From CALMFG01 sp963674805 (GTDB lineage Bacteria > Bacillota > Clostridia > Christensenellales > CALMFG01), in assembly GCA_963674805.2 (NCBI GenBank), contig CAXXNY010000009.1, forward strand, positions 236,383 to 300,382: DNA of 64,000 bases. The letters are read 5' to 3'. This document shows, one piece after another, positions 41,911 through 51,369 of the stretch. The first letter of the stretch is position 1. Every line of letters begins with the position of its first letter. Position numbers and translations under genes: made by a program. The notes below the pieces were generated by a model that worked only from the letters and a program-made list of their open reading frames with translations, did not search any database and was not told the DNA's origin.

Positions 41911-42930
41911 TTGAAAAACATTTGTATGAACAGTCGTAAGCAAGACCTGCTGAAGCATGTTGGTGACATTACACAAATATTTGGTGCAAAATCATTCATT
42001 TTTAGTGACGGGATGGCAAAAGGATGCCGTGGTATTGACATAGACTGTGGTTCGGGATTATCAGTAACCATTATACCAGACAGATGTATGGATATTTACG
42101 CTTTGAAATTCAAGGGTTTGAACTGTGGTTATTTATCTAAAACCGGATTAGTGGCACCTGGTTTTTTTGAAAAAAACGGGGATGAATACTTAAGAACCTT
42201 TTATGCGGGTTTCTTAACAACTTGTGGGTTAAGAAACTTTGGCCCGGCCTGCGAGGTTAATGGAGAACAACATCCGTTTCATGGTAGAATTTCTCACATC
42301 CAGGCAGAGAATCTAAGTACCGATTATATTTGGAATGAAAATGATCTTTCTCTTGTTATCAAAGGGAATATGCGCGAAGCAAAAGCATTTAAGGAAAATC
42401 TTTGTTTAACAAGAGAGTATTGCTTTTCATATGGTAAAACTTCTTTTAAAATTCACGATACGGTTGAAAACCTTGGATTCAGACGAGAGCCTCTTATGCT
42501 GCTTTATCATATGAATGTTGGTTTCCCTCTTTTAGATCATTCTTGCGATATTTTTTTACCTGAGTCAAAATACATAGCACGTGATAAAGTATCTGCTACT
42601 CAAGAGCATAATTTGCTCAAGGTCATTCCTCCATCTTCAGATTGTTCTGCAAACGTATATTTTCATGAGCTCAAAGCACAGGAAGGTAATGTGTATGCAG
42701 GAATAAAAAACAATAATCTCCGCGCTGAACTACGCATCGGTTTTGCCGCAGAACAGTTCAACCGAATGACATATTATAAATCAATGAATGAATCAGAATA
42801 TATGGTATCATTTGAACCCACTATATCCCTTCCGTCCCTTGCAAGAGCAATAAGCGAGAACACAATCAACTACATCGAACCAGGCGAAACAAAGCAATTT
42901 GATTTAGAAGTTTCAGTTTCACATTTTTAG
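41911..42930 (+). CDS. DUF4432 family, aldose 1-epimerase-like protein
   Basis: 339 residues from a TTG start at 41911 with AAAAGGA nine bases before it; an in-frame ATG at 41860 lacks a site and overlaps the operator. The galactose-mutarotase-like beta fold is suggested by P-D-R-C-M-D-I-Y, T-T-C-G-L-R-N-F-G, Q-H-P-F-H-G-R-I-S-H-I-Q-A-E with conserved histidines, and Y-H-M-N-V-G-F-P-L-L. Family members act on sugars or their derivatives, but no reaction is established to my knowledge. Divergent from and likely co-regulated with module 2, so it may act on the compound that module imports. Confidence 0.8.
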   Translation: MKNICMNSRKQDLLKHVGDITQIFGAKSFIFSDGMAKGCRGIDIDCGSGLSVTIIPDRCMDIYALKFKGLNCGYLSKTGLVAPGFFEKNGDEYLRTFYAGFLTTCGLRNFGPACEVNGEQHPFHGRISHIQAENLSTDYIWNENDLSLVIKGNMREAKAFKENLCLTREYCFSYGKTSFKIHDTVENLGFRREPLMLLYHMNVGFPLLDHSCDIFLPESKYIARDKVSATQEHNLLKVIPPSSDCSANVYFHELKAQEGNVYAGIKNNNLRAELRIGFAAEQFNRMTYYKSMNESEYMVSFEPTISLPSLARAISENTINYIEPGETKQFDLEVSVSHF

Positions 42931-43204
42931 TTTTTTATTTAGTTTTTTGTTTGGTCTTTTTTTTGCTAAATTGTTTATTACATCAGGTGTATTGATCCGT
43001 CATCAGAAGCACTGCATACTTTAATTCATTTCTCACATTTTTTAAGGGTTCTACGAGCAATTCTCTTATTCGCCAAAGCGTACTTTTACGAATAGTTGTC
43101 AAGTACCCAATTATTTATGAAAGCGCATTATTATATAAATGACAAAATTCTCTTTTTGCACTATCTGAATTTCTGATGCACTCCAAAAGTAAATGCTTAA
43201 ATTC

Positions 43205-44068
43205 TTAACGCTCAATTTTATAGTACACGGTCCATTGAACATACCTTAATGAGCTGAATTTACCCATCACGTTTAGCATTCCGACTTTTGGGTTGTTTTC
43301 ATCAAAATAGGACCAATCTTCAAGAAATCTAAATTTCGGAGATATTGATTCCAAATCATTCGATTGCTGTAACCCAAAATGATAAGACACATCACCAGAG
43401 ACACCGAATTGGTTTCTAAGTTTGAGTTCAACCATTTTTTTATAAAATCCCTTGGTGTATTTTTCAACAACGGCTTCAAAAAGAAGATATGATCCATCAA
43501 ATGATTCTGCAAGTTTTTTTAACCATTGCTTGAGTTGATTTGAATTTAGATACATAAAAAGACCTTCGGCAATGAAAAGTTTTGGTCCTTCAGTTTTCCT
43601 TAATTCTTCAAACCAGTGATCTTCAAAAATGGATTCACCAATCATTTTATAGACTTCGTTTTCCTTGAGAATTTCTTTTTTTATCGCAATTATAGGTTCT
43701 AAATCGATGTCAATAAATAGTTTTGGCTTTTTACTCAATCGCTGATATCTTGAATCCAAACCACATCCCAAATTGATAATGGTTCCATTAGGATGATGCT
43801 TAATAAATTCAGTTGCATAATCATCATATTTTTTTGCTCTTAATGTAATATGGTATATAAGCTGTTTGTTGAGTTTGCCGGAAGCAAGCTTTCGAAGCAA
43901 TTTATCGCTTGACTTCGAAAACGTCTCATAAAATGCACTTGTGATTGTTTCAGCTGTAGGATCTACAAGTATCGGGTTTTGTGACTTACTTTCAATACTA
44001 TGAGCATAAATTGTCAACAATGCAGTTTTTGATGTTGAAGAGATTTTATCAATCAAATTTTTGTTCAT
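43205..44068 (-). CDS. Class I SAM-dependent methyltransferase, LCM/PPM1-like
   Basis: 287 residues. Motif I is I-I-N-L-G-C-G-L-D-S-R-Y near residues 96-107, followed by F-I-D-I-D-L-E-P. This is the leucine-carboxyl-methyltransferase-type fold also used by polyketide O-methyltransferases. L-F-I-A-E-G-L-F-M-Y-L near 160 is typical. Likely O-methylates a small molecule or carboxylate; the substrate is unknown. Monocistronic, with GGAGGC-type site before the ATG. A second LCM-like gene lies at 57.0 kb. Confidence 0.85.
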   Translation of the reverse strand: MNKNLIDKISSTSKTALLTIYAHSIESKSQNPILVDPTAETITSAFYETFSKSSDKLLRKLASGKLNKQLIYHITLRAKKYDDYATEFIKHHPNGTIINLGCGLDSRYQRLSKKPKLFIDIDLEPIIAIKKEILKENEVYKMIGESIFEDHWFEELRKTEGPKLFIAEGLFMYLNSNQLKQWLKKLAESFDGSYLLFEAVVEKYTKGFYKKMVELKLRNQFGVSGDVSYHFGLQQSNDLESISPKFRFLEDWSYFDENNPKVGMLNVMGKFSSLRYVQWTVYYKIER

Positions 44069-44265
44069 GGAAGCCTCCTATTCAAAATGATTTCTAAGAC
44101 TTTTTCTTCGAAGTACTATTTCTCTTTGCGAAACAGTTACTTACCACAGAGGTCTCTTTAAGCTTCACATGTGAAAGTTTCTTGGGAGAAGGTCAGGGTA
44201 AGATATTTTGCTTTTTATAGCACAAGAAGCAGGGTAAAATGTTTATAAAGAATAGCAATCTATTT

Positions 44266-44829
44266 TTATTCAAAGCTCATAATACCCCGATATAATATCT
44301 GATAAAAAAATTCCGAGATTTCTTCCGGGGATTCTTTTGTTCCCTCTTTCAGCCATTTTTGCAGTACACTGATACATCCTGATATACCGAATAGTGCAAT
44401 AAAATCTCTTGTTTTCTCATCATATTTAGGATTTAAATTAAAAAAAACGATTTGTGATAATTTCAGAATTTTTTTTGGAAAATCCAGGTCACTGTTTTCG
44501 CTGAACAGGACATTAAAAATATCTGCATTTTCCTTCACATATTCCAATATTGGAATAATCCCTTTTACAGAAGGGGAATCGCCCACCATATATTCCCTCT
44601 TTTCCAAATAGTTTTTTACATTCTCCATAACATCCTGTTCAATCAGGTGGAGTAAATCAAACGGATTGGTGTAATGCGAATAAAATGTACTTCGGTTGAT
44701 CTGCGCAGCTTCGCATAACGCGCGTACAGTTATTTTAGATATATGCTTCGTTTCCATAGATTGTATTAATGCATCTCTTAATAATTTTCTTGTCAGACGA
44801 ACCCGGAGATCCGTTGAATCGTTTTTCAT
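44266..44829 (-). CDS. TetR/AcrR-family regulator
   Basis: 187 residues. TetR N-domain: L-L-R-D-A-L-I-Q-S-M, then I-T-V-R-A-L-C-E-A-A-Q-I-N-R-S-T-F-Y-S-H-Y near 35-57, and a C-domain of the TetR_C_33/7 kind ending F-F-Y-Q-I-L-Y-R-G-I. Divergent from the MMPL transporter gene; the inverted repeat CCGAC-N7-GTCGG lies between them. It most likely represses the pump and itself. Confidence 0.9.
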   Translation of the reverse strand: MKNDSTDLRVRLTRKLLRDALIQSMETKHISKITVRALCEAAQINRSTFYSHYTNPFDLLHLIEQDVMENVKNYLEKREYMVGDSPSVKGIIPILEYVKENADIFNVLFSENSDLDFPKKILKLSQIVFFNLNPKYDEKTRDFIALFGISGCISVLQKWLKEGTKESPEEISEFFYQILYRGIMSFE

Positions 44830-44861
44830 ATTATCACCTTTATTAATTTTTTTTTAATAAA

Positions 44862-44878
44862 CCGACACTTTCAGTCGG
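44862..44878. promoter_or_regulatory. TetR-type operator
   Basis: CCGACACTTTCAGTCGG, an inverted repeat with a 7-base centre, 33 bases before the TetR start codon in the divergent TetR/MMPL region. Size and symmetry fit a TetR dimer site. Confidence 0.6.
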
Positions 44879-44987
44879 AATGTTTTATAACACTCCAATC
44901 CCATATCCTTTGCTGGTTGTAATCCAACATAATGTCTATTATAATTCCAAATGGACCATAATGCAATGCATCGTTGTGGAGGAAAAA

Positions 44988-47045
44988 ATGACGTCCATTT
45001 CTTATTTCATCATAAATCACAGAAAAACAATCATCATTATCTTTATCATCGGTGGACTTGCTTGTACCGGGTTTCAGCTGTTTGTTGAAGTCAATTATAA
45101 TATGGTTGACTATTTACCTCCCGATGCCCAGTCCACAGCAGCACTCAATACCATGGATGACGAGTTTACACAATCCATACCCAATACCAGTGTGATGATT
45201 AGAAACGTATCCGTCACCGAGGCGATGGCATATAAGCAAAAACTCATCGAAATCAACGGCGTTACCGAGGTTCTTTGGCTTGATGATGTAGTAGATATTA
45301 AAGAACCGCTCGAAATGGGAGACAAGGATGCCATCGAACAGTTTTATAAAGATGGCAATGCACTGTATTCTGTCACCATCGCTGAAGGCTTGGAGGTTGA
45401 GACAACAACAGCCCTTCACAGCTTGGTTGGGCCAGACAATGCTGTTGCTGGCGAGGCGCCCGAACTCGCCGCTATTCAAACTGCTGCAAATTCAGAAGTT
45501 GCCAATGCAGCATTAATATTAGTGCCTGCTATTATAATCATTCTCGTTTTATCCACCACTTCGTGGATCGAACCCATTCTGTTCCTAATTGTCATTGGTA
45601 TTTCTATTTTACTGAACATGGGGACCAATATGTTTTTCGGTCAGATTTCCTTTATGACCAATGCCGTCAGCCCTATACTGCAGCTAGCCGTCTCTTTAGA
45701 CTATGCAGTTTTCCTTTTGCACAGTTTTGCCGACAATCGTAAGAAATATTCCAATCCGAAAATCGCTATGTTCCACGCGATTAGAGGATCAGCGTCCACC
45801 ATCACTGCCAGTGCGGCGACGACACTATTTGGTTTTGCCGCGCTTGTTTTTATGAATTTTGGAATCGGTGCCGACTTAGGCATCAACCTTGCAAAGGGTA
45901 TTCTGTTCACCTATATTTCGGTCATGTTTTTTTTACCCGCCGTAACACTCAGCGTTTACAAACTAATCGACAAAACCCAGCATCGGGAATTACTTCCCAG
46001 CTTTAAGAACATACATAAGGTGCTCATGAAACTCGCGTTTCCGTTTGCGATTGCCGTAATGCTTATTTTAGTGCCCTGCTTTCTTGGCCAGCAGCATACC
46101 CGTTTTACCTACGGTTTTGGAAATATCGCTTCAGTCAGTCAATTCGGACAAGACAAAACAGCGATTCAGAATGTGTTTGGTAAGTCAACCGTCATGGTTA
46201 TGCTTGTTCCAAGAGGCGATGCGGGCAAGGAGAAGGCGCTATGTGATGATATTGGCGAGCTGGACCACGTGACCGGAGTCGTATCATATACGACTTATAT
46301 CGGCACTTCTATTCCGCCCGAGTATTTGGATGAAGACATTACAGAACAGTTTTATTCGGAGAACTACGCCCGAATTATCATATACACAGATACAGAAGAA
46401 GAAGGTATTGTTGCTTTTAATACTGTTGAAGAAATATATAGCATATCACAATACTATTACGGAAACCAAGCTATAGCCGCTGGTCAAAGCGCTAATCTAT
46501 ATGATATGAAAAACATTATATCAATTGATAACAATCGAGTTACGATAATTGCAGTCTTTGCAATATTTATCGTGCTGCTGTTAACTTTCAAATCGCTTAT
46601 ACTGCCTTTTCTCTTGCTGCTCACCATAGAATCCGGTATTTGGATCAATTTATCCATTCCCTATTTTATGGGCGATACTATAAGTTTTATGGGATATTTA
46701 GTGCTAAGCGCAGTACAATTAGGTGCCACAGTAGACTATGCCATTTTATTGTCGCATCATTACATGGATAATCGAAAAACACTATTGCCGCAAGAGGCTA
46801 TTAGACGGTCACTTGGTGAAACTTTCCAGTCCATGCTGGTTTCAGCAACATCATTGGCCACAGCAGGCTTCACTTTATTTATCACATCTTCAAATCCGAT
46901 TATTTCAGATATCGGATTACTGCTCGGCCGAGGCACCCTTTTATCTCTTTTAATGGTTATTTGCTTTCTTCCAGCTCTGTTGGTTCTATTCGACAGAATC
47001 ATCAATAAAGCCACACTGCAGGCAGATTTCTATACGCTGCCATGA
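44988..47045 (+). CDS. MMPL/RND-superfamily transporter
   Basis: 685 residues from the ATG at 44988, behind GGAGGAAAAA. An open frame upstream has no site. Two repeats, each with one helix, an external domain of about 130 residues, then a cluster of about five helices. S-L-D-Y-A-V-F-L-L-H-S-F and A-T-V-D-Y-A-I-L-L-S-H-H are the D-Y motifs of proton-coupled MMPL/HpnN-type transporters in the two halves. Moves lipids or hydrophobic drugs out of the cell in known members. Followed after 56 bases by a YhgE-like partner; controlled by the divergent TetR. Confidence 0.92.
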   Translation: MTSISYFIINHRKTIIIIFIIGGLACTGFQLFVEVNYNMVDYLPPDAQSTAALNTMDDEFTQSIPNTSVMIRNVSVTEAMAYKQKLIEINGVTEVLWLDDVVDIKEPLEMGDKDAIEQFYKDGNALYSVTIAEGLEVETTTALHSLVGPDNAVAGEAPELAAIQTAANSEVANAALILVPAIIIILVLSTTSWIEPILFLIVIGISILLNMGTNMFFGQISFMTNAVSPILQLAVSLDYAVFLLHSFADNRKKYSNPKIAMFHAIRGSASTITASAATTLFGFAALVFMNFGIGADLGINLAKGILFTYISVMFFLPAVTLSVYKLIDKTQHRELLPSFKNIHKVLMKLAFPFAIAVMLILVPCFLGQQHTRFTYGFGNIASVSQFGQDKTAIQNVFGKSTVMVMLVPRGDAGKEKALCDDIGELDHVTGVVSYTTYIGTSIPPEYLDEDITEQFYSENYARIIIYTDTEEEGIVAFNTVEEIYSISQYYYGNQAIAAGQSANLYDMKNIISIDNNRVTIIAVFAIFIVLLLTFKSLILPFLLLLTIESGIWINLSIPYFMGDTISFMGYLVLSAVQLGATVDYAILLSHHYMDNRKTLLPQEAIRRSLGETFQSMLVSATSLATAGFTLFITSSNPIISDIGLLLGRGTLLSLLMVICFLPALLVLFDRIINKATLQADFYTLP

Positions 47046-47101
47046 AATTAAACAGATGATAAGGCAGTCCGAAATATTTATGAAAAATATGGGGAAGTAT
47101 C

Positions 47102-48919
47102 ATGCTTTTTAAAAAATCTAAAGTTATCAGCGCTATTATAATATTTATGTTAACGCTTATTGTTATTCCGTTTCCTAGTGTTCTGGCTGCGGCAAGCGCT
47201 GAAGTAGAAAACAAGAGCGAGGTCATTTATGCAAGCCTTTCTTCAGAAGGTGAATCGATCGCTGCTTATATTATCAATCGCTTTGAAGTGCAAAAATCTG
47301 GCCTGATCACCGATTACGGATCATATGCTTCGGCTATCAATCTTACCGATACTAATGCGCTCACCCGGCAGAATGGCTATGTAACTTTCGAGGCAAGCAA
47401 GGGGATTTTCTATTATCAAGGTAATATCGAATCACCTGATTTACCCTGGGTTTTTGATATATCCTACACACTGGATGGCGTTTCGGTATCTCCAGAATCG
47501 CTTGCTGGTAAAACAGGGCAGATTAAGATCCATATCACCTCACAAATGAATACCAAGGTGGACGCTGCCTTTTGCGATAATTACCTACTGCAAATTTCCG
47601 CCACAATGAACAGCGACCGTTGCAGCAATATAACGTCAGAAGGGGGTAATATTGCCATCGCGGGAAACAGTATGGTAATCTCCCACACAATCCTGCCAGG
47701 CGATAATGCAGATATCACGATACATGCGTCCGTGAACGATTTCGAGATGACGGGAATTGATATTTCCGCCATACCCTATTCGATGAATATCGAATTGCCG
47801 GATACCGACGATATGATCAGTGATTTTAAGACACTGACCGACGCCATATCTGAACTAAATAGCGGTATCGGTGATTTGGAAGATGGCGTAGCCGAAATGA
47901 ATTCAGGCGCAAAATTGCTTAAAAATGGTTCTGCTGACATCAATTCAGGCTTGTCACAGTTAAGCGCTAACGGTACACAGATAGTTGCCGCTTCCAGCCA
48001 ATTTAATACCGCACTAGCGCAAATAAGTGCCTCGCTCAGTGGAATATCTCCAGATGATTTCAGCTTGGCAAGCTTAATTGGGCTTCCGGATGCATTGACT
48101 CAGATGGTAACGGGGCTTTCGGATATCTCGACTGGTTTGATTGATCTTAAAAACACTTTCCAGTCGACGTTTGACACCTTGGATGCCGCTATTGTGTCCA
48201 TCCCCGACACAACGATTTCATCAAGTCAAATAGACGAACTATATACCCTAACCGATCCAAGCCAACATAACGTGCTCGATGAATTAGTTGCATACTATCA
48301 AGCCGGGCAGACTGTCAAAGGCACCTACAGCAGCGCGAAAGACGTTTTCATCGCAGTCACCGCCACTATAGACGCTCTTTCCGCCAACATTGATAACATT
48401 GCATATTCGCTGAACACCATAGCAACCGGCATTGAAGCCACATTGGCTGATGGCGGTTTGGATCAAATGGGGACTCTCATCACTGGCCTGGACACTTTGT
48501 CACAAAACTATAGCGATTTTCATAACGGCTTAAAGACCTTCATGTCAGGTCTTACCAACCTTAGCATAGGATATACGAGTTATAACTCGGGTTTATCCAT
48601 GTTTTGCAGCGGAGTCAACGATCTGTATGCCGGTATTGTTCAGCTACATAGCGGCACCCAAAAAATGAAAAACGAAACTTCTGATTTGCCAGATACTATA
48701 CAATCCGAAATTGACGATATGCTAGCAAAGTACAGCGGTTCCGATTTTGAGCCTGTTTCTTTTACATCACCACAGAACAGAAACATTGCCCTGGTTCAGT
48801 TCGTGTTCAAATGCGATGATATTAAAAAGCCTAAGACCGCAGCAGACACAACCATTGCGCAATCAGACGAGACGATTGTGAATCGACTCTTTGCATTGTT
48901 TGATATGAAGGAAAAATAA
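47102..48919 (+). CDS. Secreted YhgE/Pip-like coiled-coil protein, MMPL partner
   Basis: 605 residues. Signal peptide at 1-30 (ending V-L-A-A-A). An N-terminal beta-rich region of about 220 residues, then a long helical section with serial heptad-like phrases such as L-N-S-G-I-G-D-L-E-D-G-V-A-E-M-N-S-G-A-K-L-L-K-N-G and S-G-L-S-Q-L. These recall the phage-infection-protein/YhgE family and X-X-G-T/S-G repeats. No C-terminal membrane helix or LPXTG is visible. Such proteins accompany MMPL pumps and may form the extracytoplasmic conduit, which is inference. Confidence 0.75.
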   Translation: MLFKKSKVISAIIIFMLTLIVIPFPSVLAAASAEVENKSEVIYASLSSEGESIAAYIINRFEVQKSGLITDYGSYASAINLTDTNALTRQNGYVTFEASKGIFYYQGNIESPDLPWVFDISYTLDGVSVSPESLAGKTGQIKIHITSQMNTKVDAAFCDNYLLQISATMNSDRCSNITSEGGNIAIAGNSMVISHTILPGDNADITIHASVNDFEMTGIDISAIPYSMNIELPDTDDMISDFKTLTDAISELNSGIGDLEDGVAEMNSGAKLLKNGSADINSGLSQLSANGTQIVAASSQFNTALAQISASLSGISPDDFSLASLIGLPDALTQMVTGLSDISTGLIDLKNTFQSTFDTLDAAIVSIPDTTISSSQIDELYTLTDPSQHNVLDELVAYYQAGQTVKGTYSSAKDVFIAVTATIDALSANIDNIAYSLNTIATGIEATLADGGLDQMGTLITGLDTLSQNYSDFHNGLKTFMSGLTNLSIGYTSYNSGLSMFCSGVNDLYAGIVQLHSGTQKMKNETSDLPDTIQSEIDDMLAKYSGSDFEPVSFTSPQNRNIALVQFVFKCDDIKKPKTAADTTIAQSDETIVNRLFALFDMKEK

Positions 48920-49032
48920 TAAGCGTATCAAGGTTGAGCTGCGAGTTCTCTTTTAAATTCGTGTTAAGAGAATGTGTGAAATTTCTGACAGTATGATATA
49001 AGAGTATAATAGTACTTACAGAAGGAAAAATC

Positions 49033-49250
49033 ATGTTGAAACCAAGGAATTATTACTGCAAGGATTTCAAAATAAATACGGCAAAACTGAGATATGCCAG
49101 TCAAAAAACTATTAAGAAAATCGTATCTGATGTAGGTGTAGCCAAGAGCTACTTTACATCTTGCGAAAGAAATACAATAAAGATGGAAATAAAGTGCTCT
49201 AGGCAGCGATGAAAGAAGAAGTTAAAATATTTCTCTTCAAAAATGCTTAG
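49033..49250 (+). pseudogene. Decayed TetR-family regulator fragment
   Basis: Starts with ATG after GAAGGAAAAA. One frame gives T-K-E-L-L-L-Q-G-F-Q-N-K-Y-G-K-T, a neighbouring frame gives K-T-I-K-K-I-V-S-D-V-G-V-A-K-S-Y-F, and the first frame resumes with L-R-K-K-Y-N-K-D-G-N-K-V-L. Read together they resemble a TetR DNA-binding domain broken by shifts and stops. The effector domain is missing. Confidence 0.4.
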
Positions 49251-49451
49251 ATGATTAATTCTTATACTTATACGTCTGAATACTTGTGTTTCTCGTAACG
49301 CCCAATAGCCGCTGCATGAGTTTTGTAGTGTTGCTCAGGTTTCCTCTGATTTCTTTTTCCCTAATTTAAAATCATGCTTACACAAATACAAAAAAACCAA
49401 AACATGACTTTTCCGGCTCCTTTTGGGTAGTTAAAAATGGCCCTCTAAAAA

Positions 49452-49556
49452 TTAAAGGCTTTTTGCAAAGACAGAAATGGTCATTAGATTATCATCTGGC
49501 TCCCCATTCACCTTTAAATTCTCAGCAATAATATTGGCTCCGCATCCCACGACTTT
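49452..49556 (-). pseudogene. 3' remnant of a second flavodoxin gene
   Basis: The minus strand encodes K-K-V-V-G-C-G-A-N-I-I-A-E-N-L-K-V-N-G-E then P-D-D-N-L, ending F-A-K-S-L-stop. It is almost identical to the C-terminus of the intact flavodoxin at 50931 (E-C-G-A-N-I-I-A-E-N-L, V-N-G-E-P-E-D-N). The first hundred codons are gone; the fragment abuts the end of the YibE/F gene. Confidence 0.75.
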
Positions 49557-49558
49557 CT

Positions 49559-50677
49559 TTATTTCTCTATATCAGCCAACAGCACCTTTAGATCAATATT
49601 GATAATATTTGCCGCAATCAAACAGGTAATGGGTATTGACAACAGCATACCAAAACTACCGCAAATAGCCCTGACGACTTCAATCGCAATATATTGAACA
49701 TTCATCATATCCGTAAAAGAATAACCGTAGATTTTCCATGCCACCAGCTGCATCAGTGCGCCTCCAGTATAAGCTAAAATCAACGTGTTTGCCATGGTTC
49801 CCATGATATCCCGTCCGACACGCATCCCCGCTTTAAAAAGTAATGACTTTGGCATTTTTGGACTGGCGCGTTTAACTTCTACCATCGAAGATGCCAAAGA
49901 CATGCCAACATCCATCACTGCCCCCAGACAGCCAATAAATATCCCTGCCGTAATAATGCCTTGAATATCCAGATCAAAATCAATATTTGCCACCACAATC
50001 ATTTCAACATCCTCCAGCGTTTCCCCGGATATGTGCATAATATTGCTGACAATCATTGTTAATATCGCGGCACAGACCAGCCCAGATAACGTACCCAGGA
50101 CTGCTGAAAGTGTTTTTCGATTAACGCCTCCGACGATCGATAAGGTAATGCTACTGATAATTACCCCGCAAAGCAGAGCTGCAAGGATCGGATTCTTCCC
50201 TTTTGAAATCATAGGAATTAAAATAAAGCCCACACAAGCAATGGTTAAAACCAGTGCCACAATGGTCTTCAGTCCTTTTTTTCCAGCAATCGCCACAATC
50301 ACTGCCAAAAACAACGCAAAAAGAATGGTCATTTGCGGCGCCCGAACCTGATTCATGATATTAACACTGATTTCTCCTGTCTCTGAATCTTCATAAAAAT
50401 TCACTAAAACCCGATCGTTGACATGATATAATTCAAAGTTCTTATAGTGGTCCATGGTGGCTGCGGTCTGACTTGTGAATATCTGGCCCTCATACGGCCC
50501 TTCCATTATCTCAAGCTCAATGTTTTTAGATTCTCGTCCGCTTTCGGATATTTCATCTGTAATGCTGAATACTTTTGCTTTATATTGTTCGGCCATCTCC
50601 TCCGATTCAGTTTGACATGCTGATAATAAAAAAACTAAAAGTACGATAATTAAAACTAATAAAATACGCTTCTTCAT
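49559..50677 (-). CDS. YibE/F-family membrane protein
   Basis: 372 residues from the ATG at 50677 (AGGGGAACGGAAAAAC). N-terminal lipoprotein-like signal (L-L-S-A-C), a 90-residue beta-rich external domain, then about eight membrane helices with G-C-L-G-A-V-M-D-V-G-M-S-L-A-S-S and R-V-G-R-D-I-M-G-T-M-A-N-T-L, both typical of YibE/F. The transported substrate is not known. Inserted between flavodoxin copies, suggesting it entered by, or caused, the flavodoxin duplication. Confidence 0.88.
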   Translation of the reverse strand: MKKRILLVLIIVLLVFLLSACQTESEEMAEQYKAKVFSITDEISESGRESKNIELEIMEGPYEGQIFTSQTAATMDHYKNFELYHVNDRVLVNFYEDSETGEISVNIMNQVRAPQMTILFALFLAVIVAIAGKKGLKTIVALVLTIACVGFILIPMISKGKNPILAALLCGVIISSITLSIVGGVNRKTLSAVLGTLSGLVCAAILTMIVSNIMHISGETLEDVEMIVVANIDFDLDIQGIITAGIFIGCLGAVMDVGMSLASSMVEVKRASPKMPKSLLFKAGMRVGRDIMGTMANTLILAYTGGALMQLVAWKIYGYSFTDMMNVQYIAIEVVRAICGSFGMLLSIPITCLIAANIINIDLKVLLADIEK

Positions 50678-50871
50678 GTTTTTCCGTTCCCCTGTTTCAT
50701 TCTTATAACTTAGAACAATCAAAAGCCTTATTGCAACCTTGTTGTAATAAATAGCCAAAAATATCCTACTCCTTATTCAAGAAAATGTCTTGGGCAAACA
50801 GGCTAGTTCATAAAATCTTTACATTTCTGCGTGTTGCCGCTTTGCTTAATTCGCTTCGGTAGTAAAAATAG

Positions 50872-50904
50872 AGCCGGGAACTTTTCTAGCGCTCCCGGCT
50901 TTTT
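50872..50904. terminator. Rho-independent terminator
   Basis: AGCCGGGA / TCCCGGCT stem with a 13-base loop. T5 follows on the plus strand and CTATTTTTA on the minus strand, so it can stop the flavodoxin operon on the minus strand and also work in the other direction. It lies 27 bases after the flavodoxin stop. Confidence 0.75.
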
Positions 50905-50930
50905 AAGGTAATGTAATGGCTATCTAAAAA

Positions 50931-51353
50931 CTAAAGGTTTTCGGCAAACTCGAGAATCAACGCTGAGTTATCCTCCGGCTCGCCGTTCACCTTTAAGTTC
51001 TCAGCAATAATATTGGCACCGCATTCAACGGCTTTCTCTTTGATGAGTTCCGTAGCATTACAGAATACATCCTCAAAGCTGTCCTTATCCCCACATCCAA
51101 AAACAGCGACATCTTTCCCATTCAGCAGATTACTGCTCATATTGTCGTAGTAAACCTGAAAATCCTCCTGGAGTTCACCATATCCCCAAGTGGATGAGCC
51201 AAACAAAATCAAATCGGCTTCTTTGACCATCTCATCTGTTGCTTTGGTGATATCACTTATAGTGATATCGCCTTTCAGCTGCTCCTTAATCATCCCGGCA
51301 ACCTTTTCCGTGTTCCCGGTACTGCTTCCATATATAATCGATACTTTTTTCAT
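50931..51353 (-). CDS. Flavodoxin
   Basis: 140 residues. FMN phosphate loop I-I-Y-G-S-S-T-G-N-T-E near residues 5-15, S-S-T-W-G-Y-G-E-L-Q near 53-62 (ring stacking), and F-G-C-G-D-K-D-S-F-E-D-V-F near 85-97. A low-potential one-electron carrier that replaces ferredoxin under iron limitation. Last gene of the ABC - ABC - DUF3793 - flavodoxin run. A 3' remnant of a sister copy lies 1.4 kb further along. Confidence 0.93.
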   Translation of the reverse strand: MKKVSIIYGSSTGNTEKVAGMIKEQLKGDITISDITKATDEMVKEADLILFGSSTWGYGELQEDFQVYYDNMSSNLLNGKDVAVFGCGDKDSFEDVFCNATELIKEKAVECGANIIAENLKVNGEPEDNSALILEFAENL

Positions 51354-51369
51354 TATATACTCCTTTTCT

